From Rhodopseudomonas pseudopalustris (lineage in GTDB: Bacteria; Pseudomonadota; Alphaproteobacteria; Rhizobiales; Xanthobacteraceae), in the NCBI RefSeq assembly GCF_900110435.1, contig NZ_FODT01000011.1, positions 62,001-126,000 of the forward strand: DNA of 64,000 bases, written 5' to 3'. Under the pieces are notes generated by a model, which saw only the letters and a list, made by a program, of their open reading frames with translations, did no database searches and had not been told where the DNA came from. Positions 56,978-64,000 of this stretch are shown here, in pieces. Position 1 is the first letter of the stretch. Each line of letters opens with the position of its first letter. The position numbers and the translations under genes were made by a program.

Positions 56978-57892
56978 TCAGTTCGCGTCGTACCGGCCAA
57001 TGCCGCGGCTGCGCTCGGCGAGTTTCACCATCACCTGCAGCGCCTGATTGGTCGGAGTCGGGATGCCGAGCGCGGCGCCCTTGCGCACGACCGCGCCGTT
57101 GAGAAAATCGATTTCGCTCGGCTTGCCGCGGGCGAGATCCTGCGCGGTCGATGATTTCTGGTTCGGCATCGACGCCGGCAGCGCCAACGCCGTCTCCAGC
57201 ATGTCGTTCGGAATCACCACGCCGCTGGCGCGCGCGACGGCGGCGCATTCGGTGATGACGCTGACGACGACATCGCGGGCGCCCTCAACCTCGAAGATCG
57301 GTCCATACGCAATATCGGCGACCGCCGACAGCGCGTTATAGGCGCAGTTCATCAGCAGCTTCGACCACAGCGCCTGATCGATATCGGCGGCGATGGCGGT
57401 GGGAATCTTCGCGTCCGTCAGCTCTTCGGCGAGGGCTTCGCTGCGGGGCGAGGCGCCGATCAGCAATTCGCCGCGGCCGTGATGCCGGACATGGCCGGGG
57501 CCGGCCATCTCGGTGCCGACATAGACCACCGCCGCGATCACCGGGTGATCGATCGCCGCCGACAGCCGCTGCGCATTGTCGACGCCGTTCTGCAGGCTGA
57601 GGATCGCGGTGTCCGGCCGCAGCCGGGGCGCGAGCGCGGCGCCGGCCGCCTCGGTGTCGGCCGACTTGACGCAGAACAGCACCAGATCCGGCGGATCGAG
57701 CGATGCCGGATCGGTCGCCGCCCGCAGCGGAATGAAGGTCTTGCCGTTCCGCGTTTCGAGCAGCAGGCCGTCGGCGTTGATCGCGGCGACGTGGTTCGGT
57801 CGGCCGATCAACGTGACGTCGTGCCCCGCTTGCGCCAGCAGCGCACCGAAATAGCACCCGACCGCTCCCGCGCCCATCACCGCAACCTTCAT
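56978..57892 (-). CDS. panE: 2-dehydropantoate 2-reductase
   Basis: 304 residues. The NADPH-binding GAGAVGCYFGALLAQAGHDV is at residues 7-26. The catalytic lysine lies in ALWSKLLMNCAYNALSA. The C-terminal helical domain has GKPSEIDFLNGAVVRKG. It reduces ketopantoate to pantoate in coenzyme A synthesis, although paralogues with other 2-oxoacid substrates exist. Convergent with the carboxylase gene, 100 bp away. Confidence 0.9.
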   Translation of the reverse strand: MKVAVMGAGAVGCYFGALLAQAGHDVTLIGRPNHVAAINADGLLLETRNGKTFIPLRAATDPASLDPPDLVLFCVKSADTEAAGAALAPRLRPDTAILSLQNGVDNAQRLSAAIDHPVIAAVVYVGTEMAGPGHVRHHGRGELLIGASPRSEALAEELTDAKIPTAIAADIDQALWSKLLMNCAYNALSAVADIAYGPIFEVEGARDVVVSVITECAAVARASGVVIPNDMLETALALPASMPNQKSSTAQDLARGKPSEIDFLNGAVVRKGAALGIPTPTNQALQVMVKLAERSRGIGRYDAN

Positions 57893-58032
57893 ATCCCGCT
57901 CTCCCTTCGTGTGCTTGATTGCGATCGTTCTGACGCGCTTGGGCTACCGCCGCAACCGCTTTGGCCTCCGGCGCAGGCGACGATTTGCGAAGTGACGGCC
58001 GCCAACCAATGCGCAACCAATGCTTCCTATAG

Positions 58033-58046
58033 TGGTCTGCCGACCA
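58033..58046. promoter_or_regulatory. Small inverted repeat upstream of guaC
   Basis: TGGTC-TGCC-GACCA, 5-bp arms around four bases, ends 16 bp before the GTG start. It resembles GntR/FadR-type operators, but this is only a shape match. Two tandem copies of CAACCAATGCG/T lie just upstream (about 58002-58023). Confidence 0.35.
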
Positions 58047-58062
58047 AACCGAGGACCCGTAC

Positions 58063-59106
58063 GTGCATATCGATTTGAACCCGAAACTGGATTTTCGCGA
58101 CGTTCTGATCCGGCCGAAACGATCGGTGCTGGCGTCGCGGTTCGAAGCCAATATCAGCCGCACGTTCGGCTTCCGTCACTCCAGCCAGGAATGGACCGGC
58201 TTTCCGCTGATCGCGTCCAATATGGATACGATCGGGACCCTCGAGATGGCCGATGCGTTCCGGCCGTTCGGCGCGCTGGTCGCGTTACACAAATTCTACG
58301 ATCCGGACCGGCTGGCGAAGTACCTCGACGGTCACGCCAATCCGAACGTGTTTCTCACCGTCGGCACCGGAGCCAGTGATTGGGATCGCCTCGCCGCCGT
58401 CAAGAAGCAGATCAAGGTGCCGATGCTGAACATCGACGTCGCCAACGGCTACACTGAGAACTTCGTGCGCGCGGTATCGAAGCTGCGCGAGGAGAATCCC
58501 GACGCCATCATCATGGCCGGCACGGTGGTGACCGCGGAGATGACCGAGGCGCTGGTGATCGCCGGCGCCGATATCGTTCGCGTCGGAATCGGCTCGGGCT
58601 CGGTCTGCACTACGCGCGACCTGACCGGCGTCGGTTATCCGCAACTTTCGGCGGTGATCGAATGCGCCGACGCCGCGCACGGGCTGAAAGGTCACGTCTG
58701 CTCGGATGGCGGCTGCACCGTTCCGGGTGATATCGCCAAGGCCTATGGCGGCGGCGCGGATTTCGTCATGCTCGGCGGGATGCTCGCCGGCCACGCCGAA
58801 TGCGGCGGCGAGCTGCGATATGTCGAGGAGGGCGGCAAGCAGGTGCCGAAGAGCATGGTGTTCTACGGCATGTCGTCGGAGACGGCGATGAACAAGTACC
58901 ACGGCGGCGTCGCCGACTATCGTGCGGCGGAAGGCAAGACCGTCGAGGTGCCGTATCGCGGCGAGGTGCGGGCGACCGTCGAGACAATCGCGGGCGGGCT
59001 GCGGTCCGCCATGACCTATATGGGTGCGGAAAACCTCAAGGAAATCCCGAAGCGGACCACCTTCATTCTGGTCAACGCCCAGCGCAACACGGTGTTCGAT
59101 CGCTAG
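58063..59106 (+). CDS. guaC: GMP reductase
   Basis: 347 residues from GTG 58063, standard length. It is an IMPDH-fold barrel without the CBS domains. [20 protein letters not shown] and [13 protein letters not shown] come first, and the catalytic cysteine is in [11 protein letters not shown]. The [16 protein letters not shown] and [20 protein letters not shown] segments are typical. It converts GMP to IMP with NADPH in purine salvage. Neighbouring genes are unrelated in function. Confidence 0.95.
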   Translation: MHIDLNPKLDFRDVLIRPKRSVLASRFEANISRTFGFRHSSQEWTGFPLIASNMDTIGTLEMADAFRPFGALVALHKFYDPDRLAKYLDGHANPNVFLTVGTGASDWDRLAAVKKQIKVPMLNIDVANGYTENFVRAVSKLREENPDAIIMAGTVVTAEMTEALVIAGADIVRVGIGSGSVCTTRDLTGVGYPQLSAVIECADAAHGLKGHVCSDGGCTVPGDIAKAYGGGADFVMLGGMLAGHAECGGELRYVEEGGKQVPKSMVFYGMSSETAMNKYHGGVADYRAAEGKTVEVPYRGEVRATVETIAGGLRSAMTYMGAENLKEIPKRTTFILVNAQRNTVFDR

Positions 59107-59122
59107 CTAGCTGGCTCGCGCC

Positions 59123-59162
59123 GAGGCTTACTTGCCGCGAAAGAGGCTTACTTGCCGCGAAA
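59123..59162. repeat. 20-bp tandem duplication over the iclR stop codon
   Basis: GAGGCTTACTTGCCGCGAAA occurs twice in direct, exact succession (59123-59142 and 59143-59162). The second copy contains the iclR-type gene's stop codon (59148-59150); the first lies just past it. It looks like a recent replication slippage. The protein is unaffected. Confidence 0.85.
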
Positions 59163-59912
59163 TCGTTCGACGGATTGCTTCAGCGTCGCGGCAATCTCTG
59201 CGGTCCGATCGCCGATGCGGAATTCCGGTCCGGCGACCACCACCGACAGCCGCCGCTCGCCGATCGGAAGCGGCACCGCGACGCCGGCGAGGTCGCGGCT
59301 GTAGTCGGCGAAACTCTGGCAATAGCCGCGCTCGACCGACTTGCTCAATTCGGCCTCGACCGCGTCGATGCTGATCGGCGTCGAGGGGTTGTACTGTTTG
59401 AATTCGATCTTGCGATACAGCGAGTCGCGCTCATCCTGCGAATATTGCAGCAGCAGCGCGCGGCCGCTCGAGGTCGCGTGGATCGGAACGCGGTGCCCGA
59501 TGTGCGCAAAATAGCGGATCGCCGCGCTGGACTCGATCACGTCGATGAAGACCGCCATCACTCCGGCCGGCGCGGCAATGGCGACGGTTTCGCCGGTTTC
59601 GGAAGACAGGCTGGTGATCAGCGCGCGGCTCCAGGCCGGCAGCGGCTCGACCTCGGAGACTTCGCGGGCGAGCACCAGCCAGCGCGGCGTAGGGTAGTAG
59701 CCGGCGCGCGGACGCGGCTCGTAGAGATAGCCCTTGTCCGCCAGCGTGGTCAGCAGGTTGAAGGTGGAGGAGCGCGGCCAGCCGAAATGGTCGGCGATCT
59801 CCGCCAGCGTCGCGGGTTTCTTCACCCGCGCGAAGTACTCGAGAATCTCCAGCACATTGGCGGCCTGGCGAACGATCATCGGGAGTCCCGCTCCGGGCGG
59901 CCGGTCGGCCAC
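59148..59912 (-). CDS. IclR-family transcriptional regulator
   Basis: 254 residues from GTG 59912 (ATG at 59879 is the alternative). The winged helix-turn-helix is N-terminal: ANVLEILEYFARVKKPATLA, HFGWPRSSTFNLLTTLADKG. The effector domain has VPIHATSSGRALLLQY, RGYCQSFADYSRDLAGVAVP and SVVVAGPEFRI. It is the last gene of the caiB-maoC-citE-iclR operon, 7 bp after the lyase gene, and probably controls this operon and the divergent TRAP genes through repeats at 62477-62588. Confidence 0.92.
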   Translation of the reverse strand: MADRPPGAGLPMIVRQAANVLEILEYFARVKKPATLAEIADHFGWPRSSTFNLLTTLADKGYLYEPRPRAGYYPTPRWLVLAREVSEVEPLPAWSRALITSLSSETGETVAIAAPAGVMAVFIDVIESSAAIRYFAHIGHRVPIHATSSGRALLLQYSQDERDSLYRKIEFKQYNPSTPISIDAVEAELSKSVERGYCQSFADYSRDLAGVAVPLPIGERRLSVVVAGPEFRIGDRTAEIAATLKQSVERFRGK

Positions 59913-59919
59913 CGACTGT

Positions 59920-60768
59920 TCATGTTCCGAGGATCCTCTGCGCCGCTCTCAGATGCGGCTTGTCAAGCATCTTTCCGTCGAGGCGCAATGTGCCGGCGCC
60001 CGGATTCTCCGCAAACGCCGCCACGACCTTCTCGGCCCAGCCGCGCTCAGCCGCGGTCGGCGCGAAGGCGGCGTTGACGATGTCGACGTGCTTGGGGTGG
60101 ATCAGCGCCTTGCAGGTGAAACCGTCGCGCCGCGCCGCGCGGGTTTCCTGCTCCAGCCCGGCGAGGTTGTCGATGTCGGTGTAGACCGTATCGATCGCGG
60201 AGACCTCGGCCGCCGCGGCGCCCATCAGGCACAGATCGCGCGCCAGCCGGTACGGACTATGAAACACGCCGCCGCTGCCGTTCTCGGTCGCGCCGAGCGA
60301 CGCCGCGAGGTCTTCCGCGCCCCACATCAGCCCGGCGAGCCGCGGCGAACAATCCTTGTAGCTGCCGAGCCCGAAGATCGAGCCGGCGGTCTCGGTGGCG
60401 ACCACGACGATGCGGGTCGATCCCGGCGTGAGACCCGCCGCCGCCTCGAAGGCGTCGAGCCACAGCGCCACCATCCGGACATCGTCGCCGCCGCGCGATT
60501 TCGGCAGCACGATGCCGTCAGGCCGCGCCGGCATCACCGCGGCGAGGTCGCCGAGCGTGCGGCCGGTGTCGAGCGCGTTGACGCGGACGTAGAGCTGCGG
60601 CTTGCCGCGCGGCGCGTCCAGCATGGTCCGCGTCATCCCGCGCGCTTCGTCCTTCCGGTCGGCGACGACCGAGTCCTCCAGATCGATGATCAGGGCGTCG
60701 GCAGCGCCTTGCGACGCCTTTTCGAATTTGCGCGGGCTGTCGCCCGGCACGAACAGCATCGAGCGCAT
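59920..60768 (-). CDS. CitE/HpcH-type CoA-ester lyase
   Basis: 282 residues from ATG 60768, which shares one base with the upstream stop (TGATG). RSMLFVPGDSPRKFEKASQG, ADALIIDLEDSVVADRKDEAR, IVLPKSRGG and GLMWGAEDLAASLGA are CitE-like; metal-binding Glu and Asp are present. Such enzymes cleave citramalyl-, malyl- or beta-methylmalyl-CoA. With the neighbouring hydratase and CoA-transferase this points to itaconate or mesaconate breakdown. Substrate inferred from context only. Confidence 0.85.
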   Translation of the reverse strand: MRSMLFVPGDSPRKFEKASQGAADALIIDLEDSVVADRKDEARGMTRTMLDAPRGKPQLYVRVNALDTGRTLGDLAAVMPARPDGIVLPKSRGGDDVRMVALWLDAFEAAAGLTPGSTRIVVVATETAGSIFGLGSYKDCSPRLAGLMWGAEDLAASLGATENGSGGVFHSPYRLARDLCLMGAAAAEVSAIDTVYTDIDNLAGLEQETRAARRDGFTCKALIHPKHVDIVNAAFAPTAAERGWAEKVVAAFAENPGAGTLRLDGKMLDKPHLRAAQRILGT

Positions 60769-61220
60769 CAAACCGGCCTTTTGTGCATCAACGCCATGCG
60801 GCGACATTGTCCGACGATCTCGTTGTTCTGATTGAGCGCGTGGTGCTCGAATTCGACAATCCCCGCTGTCGGGCGGGATTTCGACGGGCGCATCGACAGC
60901 ACCTTGGTCGTCGCGCGCAACGTGTCGCCATGGAACACCGGCTTCGGAAAGGTGACGTCGGTCATGCCGAGATTGGCCACGGTGGTGCCGAGGGTCGTAT
61001 CATACACGGTCATGCCGATCATGATGCCGAGCGTGTACAGGCTGTTGAAAATCCGCTGGCCGAATTCGGTCTGCGCCGCGAAATGCGCGTCGATATGCAG
61101 CGGCTGCGGGTTCAGCGTCAGCAGGCTGAACATGGTGTTGTCCATCTCGGTGACGGTGCGGGTCAGCGCGTGCTTGAATTCCTGGCCGACCTCGAAATCC
61201 TCGAAGTAAAGTCCCGCCAT
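60768..61220 (-). CDS. MaoC-like enoyl-CoA hydratase
   Basis: 150 residues, a single hotdog domain: YFEDFEVGQEFKHALTRTVT, TLNPQPLHIDAHFAAQTEFG with the catalytic N-P-x-P-L-H-x-D form, and VFHGDTLRATTKVLSMRPSK. It hydrates an unsaturated acyl-CoA (mesaconyl- or itaconyl-CoA in the proposed pathway). ATG 61220 was chosen by family N-terminus; an ATG-less extension upstream is out of character. 44 bp after the CoA-transferase gene and coupled to the lyase gene. Confidence 0.88.
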   Translation of the reverse strand: MAGLYFEDFEVGQEFKHALTRTVTEMDNTMFSLLTLNPQPLHIDAHFAAQTEFGQRIFNSLYTLGIMIGMTVYDTTLGTTVANLGMTDVTFPKPVFHGDTLRATTKVLSMRPSKSRPTAGIVEFEHHALNQNNEIVGQCRRMALMHKRPV

Positions 61221-61264
61221 GGTCGTGGTCTCCCTGTTGTCTTGATCCGTGTCCGAACCGGCGC

Positions 61265-62461
61265 TCAGCCCGGCAGATGCACCGCCTTGGTCCGGCCGAG
61301 GCGCTCGATCTCGTCGGTCGAGAAGCCGGCTTCGCCGAGGATGTCGCGGGCGTGTTCGCCGAGCGTGGGCGCGGGGCCGCCCGCCTGTGGCTGGGTGACG
61401 CTCCAGGTCGAGGCCACCTGCGTCTGCCGAATCCGCCCTTCGACCGGATGGTCGAGCGTCTTGAAGAAGCCGACCGCGTCGAGGTGCGGGTCCTCGAGAA
61501 TCGATTCCATCGTGTGCATCGGCATCACCGGAATGTCGGCGCGTTCCAGCAGTTCGCGCCAATCCGCGGTGGTGCGGGTCAGGAAGATGCCGCCGATCTC
61601 TTCGTAGATTTCGTCGATGTGCTGGGTCCGCGCAGCGTGATTGGCGAAGCGCGGCTGCGCCAGAAAGTCGTTTCGGTCGATCGCCTCGAAGAAGCTGCGC
61701 CATTGTTTGTCGTTGTAGATCAGCACGCACAGATAGCCGTCGCTGGTCTTGTACGGCTTGCGATAGCGCGACAACAGCCGGGCATAGCCGCCGTGGTCGA
61801 GCGGCGGATCGTAGGTCAGGCCGCCGAGATGATCGACCAGGACGAACTCGGCCATCGACTCGAACATCGGAACGTCGATGCGCTGGCCCTGGCCGGTGCG
61901 TTGCTGATGCATCAGCCCGCCGAGAGTGGCGTTCACCGCCATCAGTCCGACGATGCGGTCGGCAATGGTGATCGGGACGTAGCGCGGCGTGCCGTCGCCC
62001 GCGGCGGCGAGCAGGGTCGGGACGCCGGCGGCGCCCTGGATCAGATCGTCATAGGCCGGCTTCGCCGCATAAGGCCCGTTCTGGCCATAGCCGAACACGC
62101 CGACATAGATGATCGACGGGTTGGCGGCGGCGAGCTGCTCATAGCCGAGCCCGAGGCGCGCCATCGCCTGGGGCCGCACGTTGTAGATCACGACGTTGGC
62201 TGTCGCGGCGAGCCGCAGCAGGGTTGCGCGACCCTCGTCCTGCTTCAGGTCGATGACGATGCTGCGCTTGCCGCGATTGGTGTTGAGAAACATGCCGCCC
62301 ATGCCCGGCGTCCGGCCCGGGCCGATATGGCGGACGATGTCGCCGTCCGGGCTTTCGACCTTGATGACGTTGGCGCCCATGTCCGCGAGGGTCTGGGTCG
62401 CATAGGGCCCCATCAGCACGGAGGTGAGGTCGAGAATCGTCACGCCGGAAAGCGGGCCCAC
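61265..62461 (-). CDS. CaiB/BaiF family (class III) CoA-transferase
   Basis: 398 residues from GTG 62461 with GGGGGGA upstream. GVTILDLTSVLMGPYATQTL is the family N-terminus, followed by IKVESPDGDIVR and FLNTNRGKRSIVIDLK. The catalytic Asp is expected within the segment after YDDLIQGAAG. It moves CoA, probably from succinyl-CoA, to a dicarboxylate. First gene of the operon with hydratase, lyase and IclR regulator. Confidence 0.92.
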   Translation of the reverse strand: MGPLSGVTILDLTSVLMGPYATQTLADMGANVIKVESPDGDIVRHIGPGRTPGMGGMFLNTNRGKRSIVIDLKQDEGRATLLRLAATANVVIYNVRPQAMARLGLGYEQLAAANPSIIYVGVFGYGQNGPYAAKPAYDDLIQGAAGVPTLLAAAGDGTPRYVPITIADRIVGLMAVNATLGGLMHQQRTGQGQRIDVPMFESMAEFVLVDHLGGLTYDPPLDHGGYARLLSRYRKPYKTSDGYLCVLIYNDKQWRSFFEAIDRNDFLAQPRFANHAARTQHIDEIYEEIGGIFLTRTTADWRELLERADIPVMPMHTMESILEDPHLDAVGFFKTLDHPVEGRIRQTQVASTWSVTQPQAGGPAPTLGEHARDILGEAGFSTDEIERLGRTKAVHLPG

Positions 62462-62476
62462 GAGCGTCCCCCCTAT

Positions 62477-62588
62477 AATTCACATACGTGCAGCTAGAAT
62501 TCACAAATTCCTAGACGTCAATCGCATTGGCGCTGCATTGGGTGCATGGCCGTATGATCTGTTCACAATCTTGACAGATAAATTCACC
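62477..62588. promoter_or_regulatory. Two pairs of TTCAC direct repeats between caiB and dctP
   Basis: AATTCACA at 62477 and 62498, GTTCACAA at 62561, AATTCACC at 62581. The TTCAC cores start at 62479, 62500, 62562 and 62583, so each pair is exactly 21 bp apart, two helical turns. The left pair faces caiB, the right pair overlaps TTGACA (62571-62576), a possible -35 of dctP. Likely binding sites for the IclR regulator. Confidence 0.6.
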
Positions 62589-62654
62589 CATATGTACGTT
62601 TGCGACAACAACAGAAAAACGGCTGTCCACGGCAGCCGAAGGGGAGGATCGAAG

Positions 62655-63680
62655 ATGCGAAGAATCCTGGGTCTGTCAGTGGCGTTGTCGCTGCCGGTCA
62701 CGATGGCGCTGACGTCAGCGCAGGCGCTCGAGTTGAAGGTCGCCGATTCGTTTCCGGCCGGGCACTATCTGGTGCGGCTGATGCTGAAGCCGTGGATGGA
62801 CGACGTCACCAAGCGGACCAACGGCGCGGTCACCTTCAGCTATTATCCCAATCAGCAGATGGGCAAGGCCACGGACCTGCTGCGTCTCACCCAGTCGGGT
62901 GTCGTCGATATCGGCTACATCGCGCCGTCCTATGCGTCCGACAAGATGCCGCTGTCGGAAGTGGCGCAGCTCCCGGAATCGTTCTCGACGAGCTGCCAGG
63001 GCACGATCGCTTATTGGAAAAGCGCCCGGGAGGGTTTGCTCGCCCAGAAGGAATACGCGCCGAACAAGATCAAGCTGCTGATGGCCGTGGTGTTGCCGCC
63101 GTATCAGGTGTTCACGGTGAAGAACAAGATCGAATCCATCAGTGACATTCAGGGCCTGAAGCTGCGGACCACCGGCGGCGCGCAGGACTTGACGCTGCGC
63201 GCGCTCGGCGCGGTGCCGGTCCGGATGTCGGCGCCGGACGCCTATGAATCGCTGGCGCGCGGCACGATGGACGGCGTGCTGTTTCCAGCCGACAGCATTC
63301 CCTCCTACGGGCTCGACAAGCTGGTGAAGCACGCCACCGATGGCGTCAGCTTCGGGTCGTTCATTGTGGCTTATTCGATCAGCCAGGCGGCGTGGAACAA
63401 GCTGCCGGCCGACGTCAAGGCCGCGATGGACGAGGCCTCCGAAGCGATCGAGCCGAAGGTCTGCGCCGACGTCGACAAGGAGCAGGCGCAGACCCGAAAG
63501 CAATTGAACGACGCCGGCGTCGCCTACGATCCGATTCCGGACGCGACCAAAGCTCAGATGAAAGACAGGCTGAAGGGCGTCAGCGCGGAGTGGGCGGCCG
63601 CGATCGACGCGCGCGGCAAGCCGGCGTCCGAGGCGCTCAAGGAGTTCGAGAGTCTGCTGGCCGCGAGCGCGAACAAGTAA
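62655..63680 (+). CDS. dctP: TRAP transporter solute-binding protein (DctP family)
   Basis: 341 residues from ATG 62655 with GGGGAGGA upstream. The signal peptide is about 24 residues, ending SAQA. LELKVADSFPAGHYLVRLML, FSYYPNQQMGKATDLLRLTQ and GLKLRTTGGAQDLTLRALGA are DctP-like, the last holding the conserved Arg that binds the solute carboxylate. The likely ligand is a C4-C5 dicarboxylate, since the divergent operon encodes a CoA-dependent dicarboxylate route. dctQ follows after 33 bp. Confidence 0.9.
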   Translation: MRRILGLSVALSLPVTMALTSAQALELKVADSFPAGHYLVRLMLKPWMDDVTKRTNGAVTFSYYPNQQMGKATDLLRLTQSGVVDIGYIAPSYASDKMPLSEVAQLPESFSTSCQGTIAYWKSAREGLLAQKEYAPNKIKLLMAVVLPPYQVFTVKNKIESISDIQGLKLRTTGGAQDLTLRALGAVPVRMSAPDAYESLARGTMDGVLFPADSIPSYGLDKLVKHATDGVSFGSFIVAYSISQAAWNKLPADVKAAMDEASEAIEPKVCADVDKEQAQTRKQLNDAGVAYDPIPDATKAQMKDRLKGVSAEWAAAIDARGKPASEALKEFESLLAASANK

Positions 63681-63713
63681 CCGGCGCTCTCGTCGGGGCG
63701 GGGAGGAATCAAC

Positions 63714-64000
63714 GTGATCAAGCGGGCAGGCGCTATTCTCGCCGCGATCGAACGTGCTTTGACGGTCGTCGCGGTCGTGTTCCTCTTTGTGATCATGGTG
63801 CTCGTGGTCGCGGACGTATTCATGCGCTACGCGCTGAATCGCCCGTTCTCCTTCACCTACGATCTGATCGGCCTGTATCTGATGGCCGGCGTGTTCTTCC
63901 TGACGCTATCGGACGCGTTGCGCGAGCACGTCCATGTCGGAGTCGACATTCTGGTGCCGCGCTTTTCGCCGGCGGGCCGGAGACTGGCGGAGATTGTCAC
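63714..64000 (+). CDS. dctQ: TRAP transporter small permease (DctQ), 5' part
   Basis: The first 95 codons are present from GTG 63714 (GGGGAGGAA upstream); the window ends before the stop. Helix 1 contains VVAVVFLFVIMVLVVADVFM and is followed by RYALNRPFSFTYDLIGLYLM, the classic DctQ signature, then LREHVHVGVDILVPRF. It would join DctP to a large permease (DctM) expected just beyond the window. Confidence 0.92.
   Translation, partial: MIKRAGAILAAIERALTVVAVVFLFVIMVLVVADVFMRYALNRPFSFTYDLIGLYLMAGVFFLTLSDALREHVHVGVDILVPRFSPAGRRLAEIV

Noticed and set aside
53548-57000. A 1150-codon open frame on the minus strand opposite the carboxylase gene, and similar long antisense frames opposite atpD, obgE and cyoB.
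   Set aside because: High-GC genes with third-position G/C often leave open antisense frames. The predicted residues are Arg/His/Ala-rich with no domain, while the plus-strand genes have full motifs.

Overview
The window is a high-GC alphaproteobacterial chromosome segment. Gene order and protein sequences fit the Rhodopseudomonas/Bradyrhizobium group (Nitrobacteraceae): an F1-ATPase operon tail (atpAGDC), the alphaproteobacterial order rplU-rpmA-obgE-proB-proA-nadD-rsfS-rlmH-envC-ctpA-yibQ-rppH, a single-chain acyl-CoA carboxylase, and dispersed palindromic repeats typical of that group. No search was run; this is recognition from sequence.

Layout. 0-3.3 kb: end of the ATP synthase operon, closed by a strong intrinsic terminator. 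3.6-7.1 kb: two RppH-type Nudix genes flanking a UDP-glucuronate decarboxylase-like epimerase and a glycosyltransferase-like gene. 7.2-16.6 kb: minus-strand housekeeping block (yibQ, ctpA, envC, rlmH, rsfS, nadD, proA, proB), with a ParDE-type toxin-antitoxin pair between proA and proB. 17-26.2 kb: an accessory block separating proB from obgE. It holds an acyl-CoA dehydrogenase-like / PIG-L deacetylase / NodS-like methyltransferase / GT2 set, an exonuclease III, and a TetR-controlled uptake-and-CoA-ligation operon. 26.4-31 kb: obgE, an EamA transporter, two tandem tiny paralogous genes, a GNAT, rpmA and rplU. 31-32.6 kb: a ROK-like protein whose two halves appear in swapped order, and tRNA-Ser(CGA).

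An apparent genomic island starts just after tRNA-Ser(CGA) and runs to about 44.58 kb, where it abuts a decayed molybdenum-storage-protein gene. It carries two probable anti-phage systems: an ABC-three-component operon (nuclease-like effector, middle component, DUF3732-type ATPase) and a single-gene Mrr-like nuclease/nSTAND NTPase. It also carries a 24-residue hydrophobic peptide gene with a strong ribosome binding site, an ABC-F ATPase, and a small alpha+beta protein divergent from a LysR regulator. No integrase or duplicated tRNA end was seen.

Beyond the island: an MFS transporter; cyoABCD quinol oxidase with a SURF1 protein and a RegB/RegA-like redox two-component pair, behind a perfect 10+10 bp palindrome; a fused biotin carboxylase/BCCP/carboxyltransferase; panE; guaC; and a dicarboxylate catabolic module (CoA-transferase III, MaoC hydratase, CitE-like lyase, IclR regulator) divergent from a TRAP transporter cut by the window end. 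The enzyme set matches the logic of itaconate or mesaconate degradation. The 193-bp divergent region carries four TTCAC motifs in two pairs, each pair spaced 21 bp.
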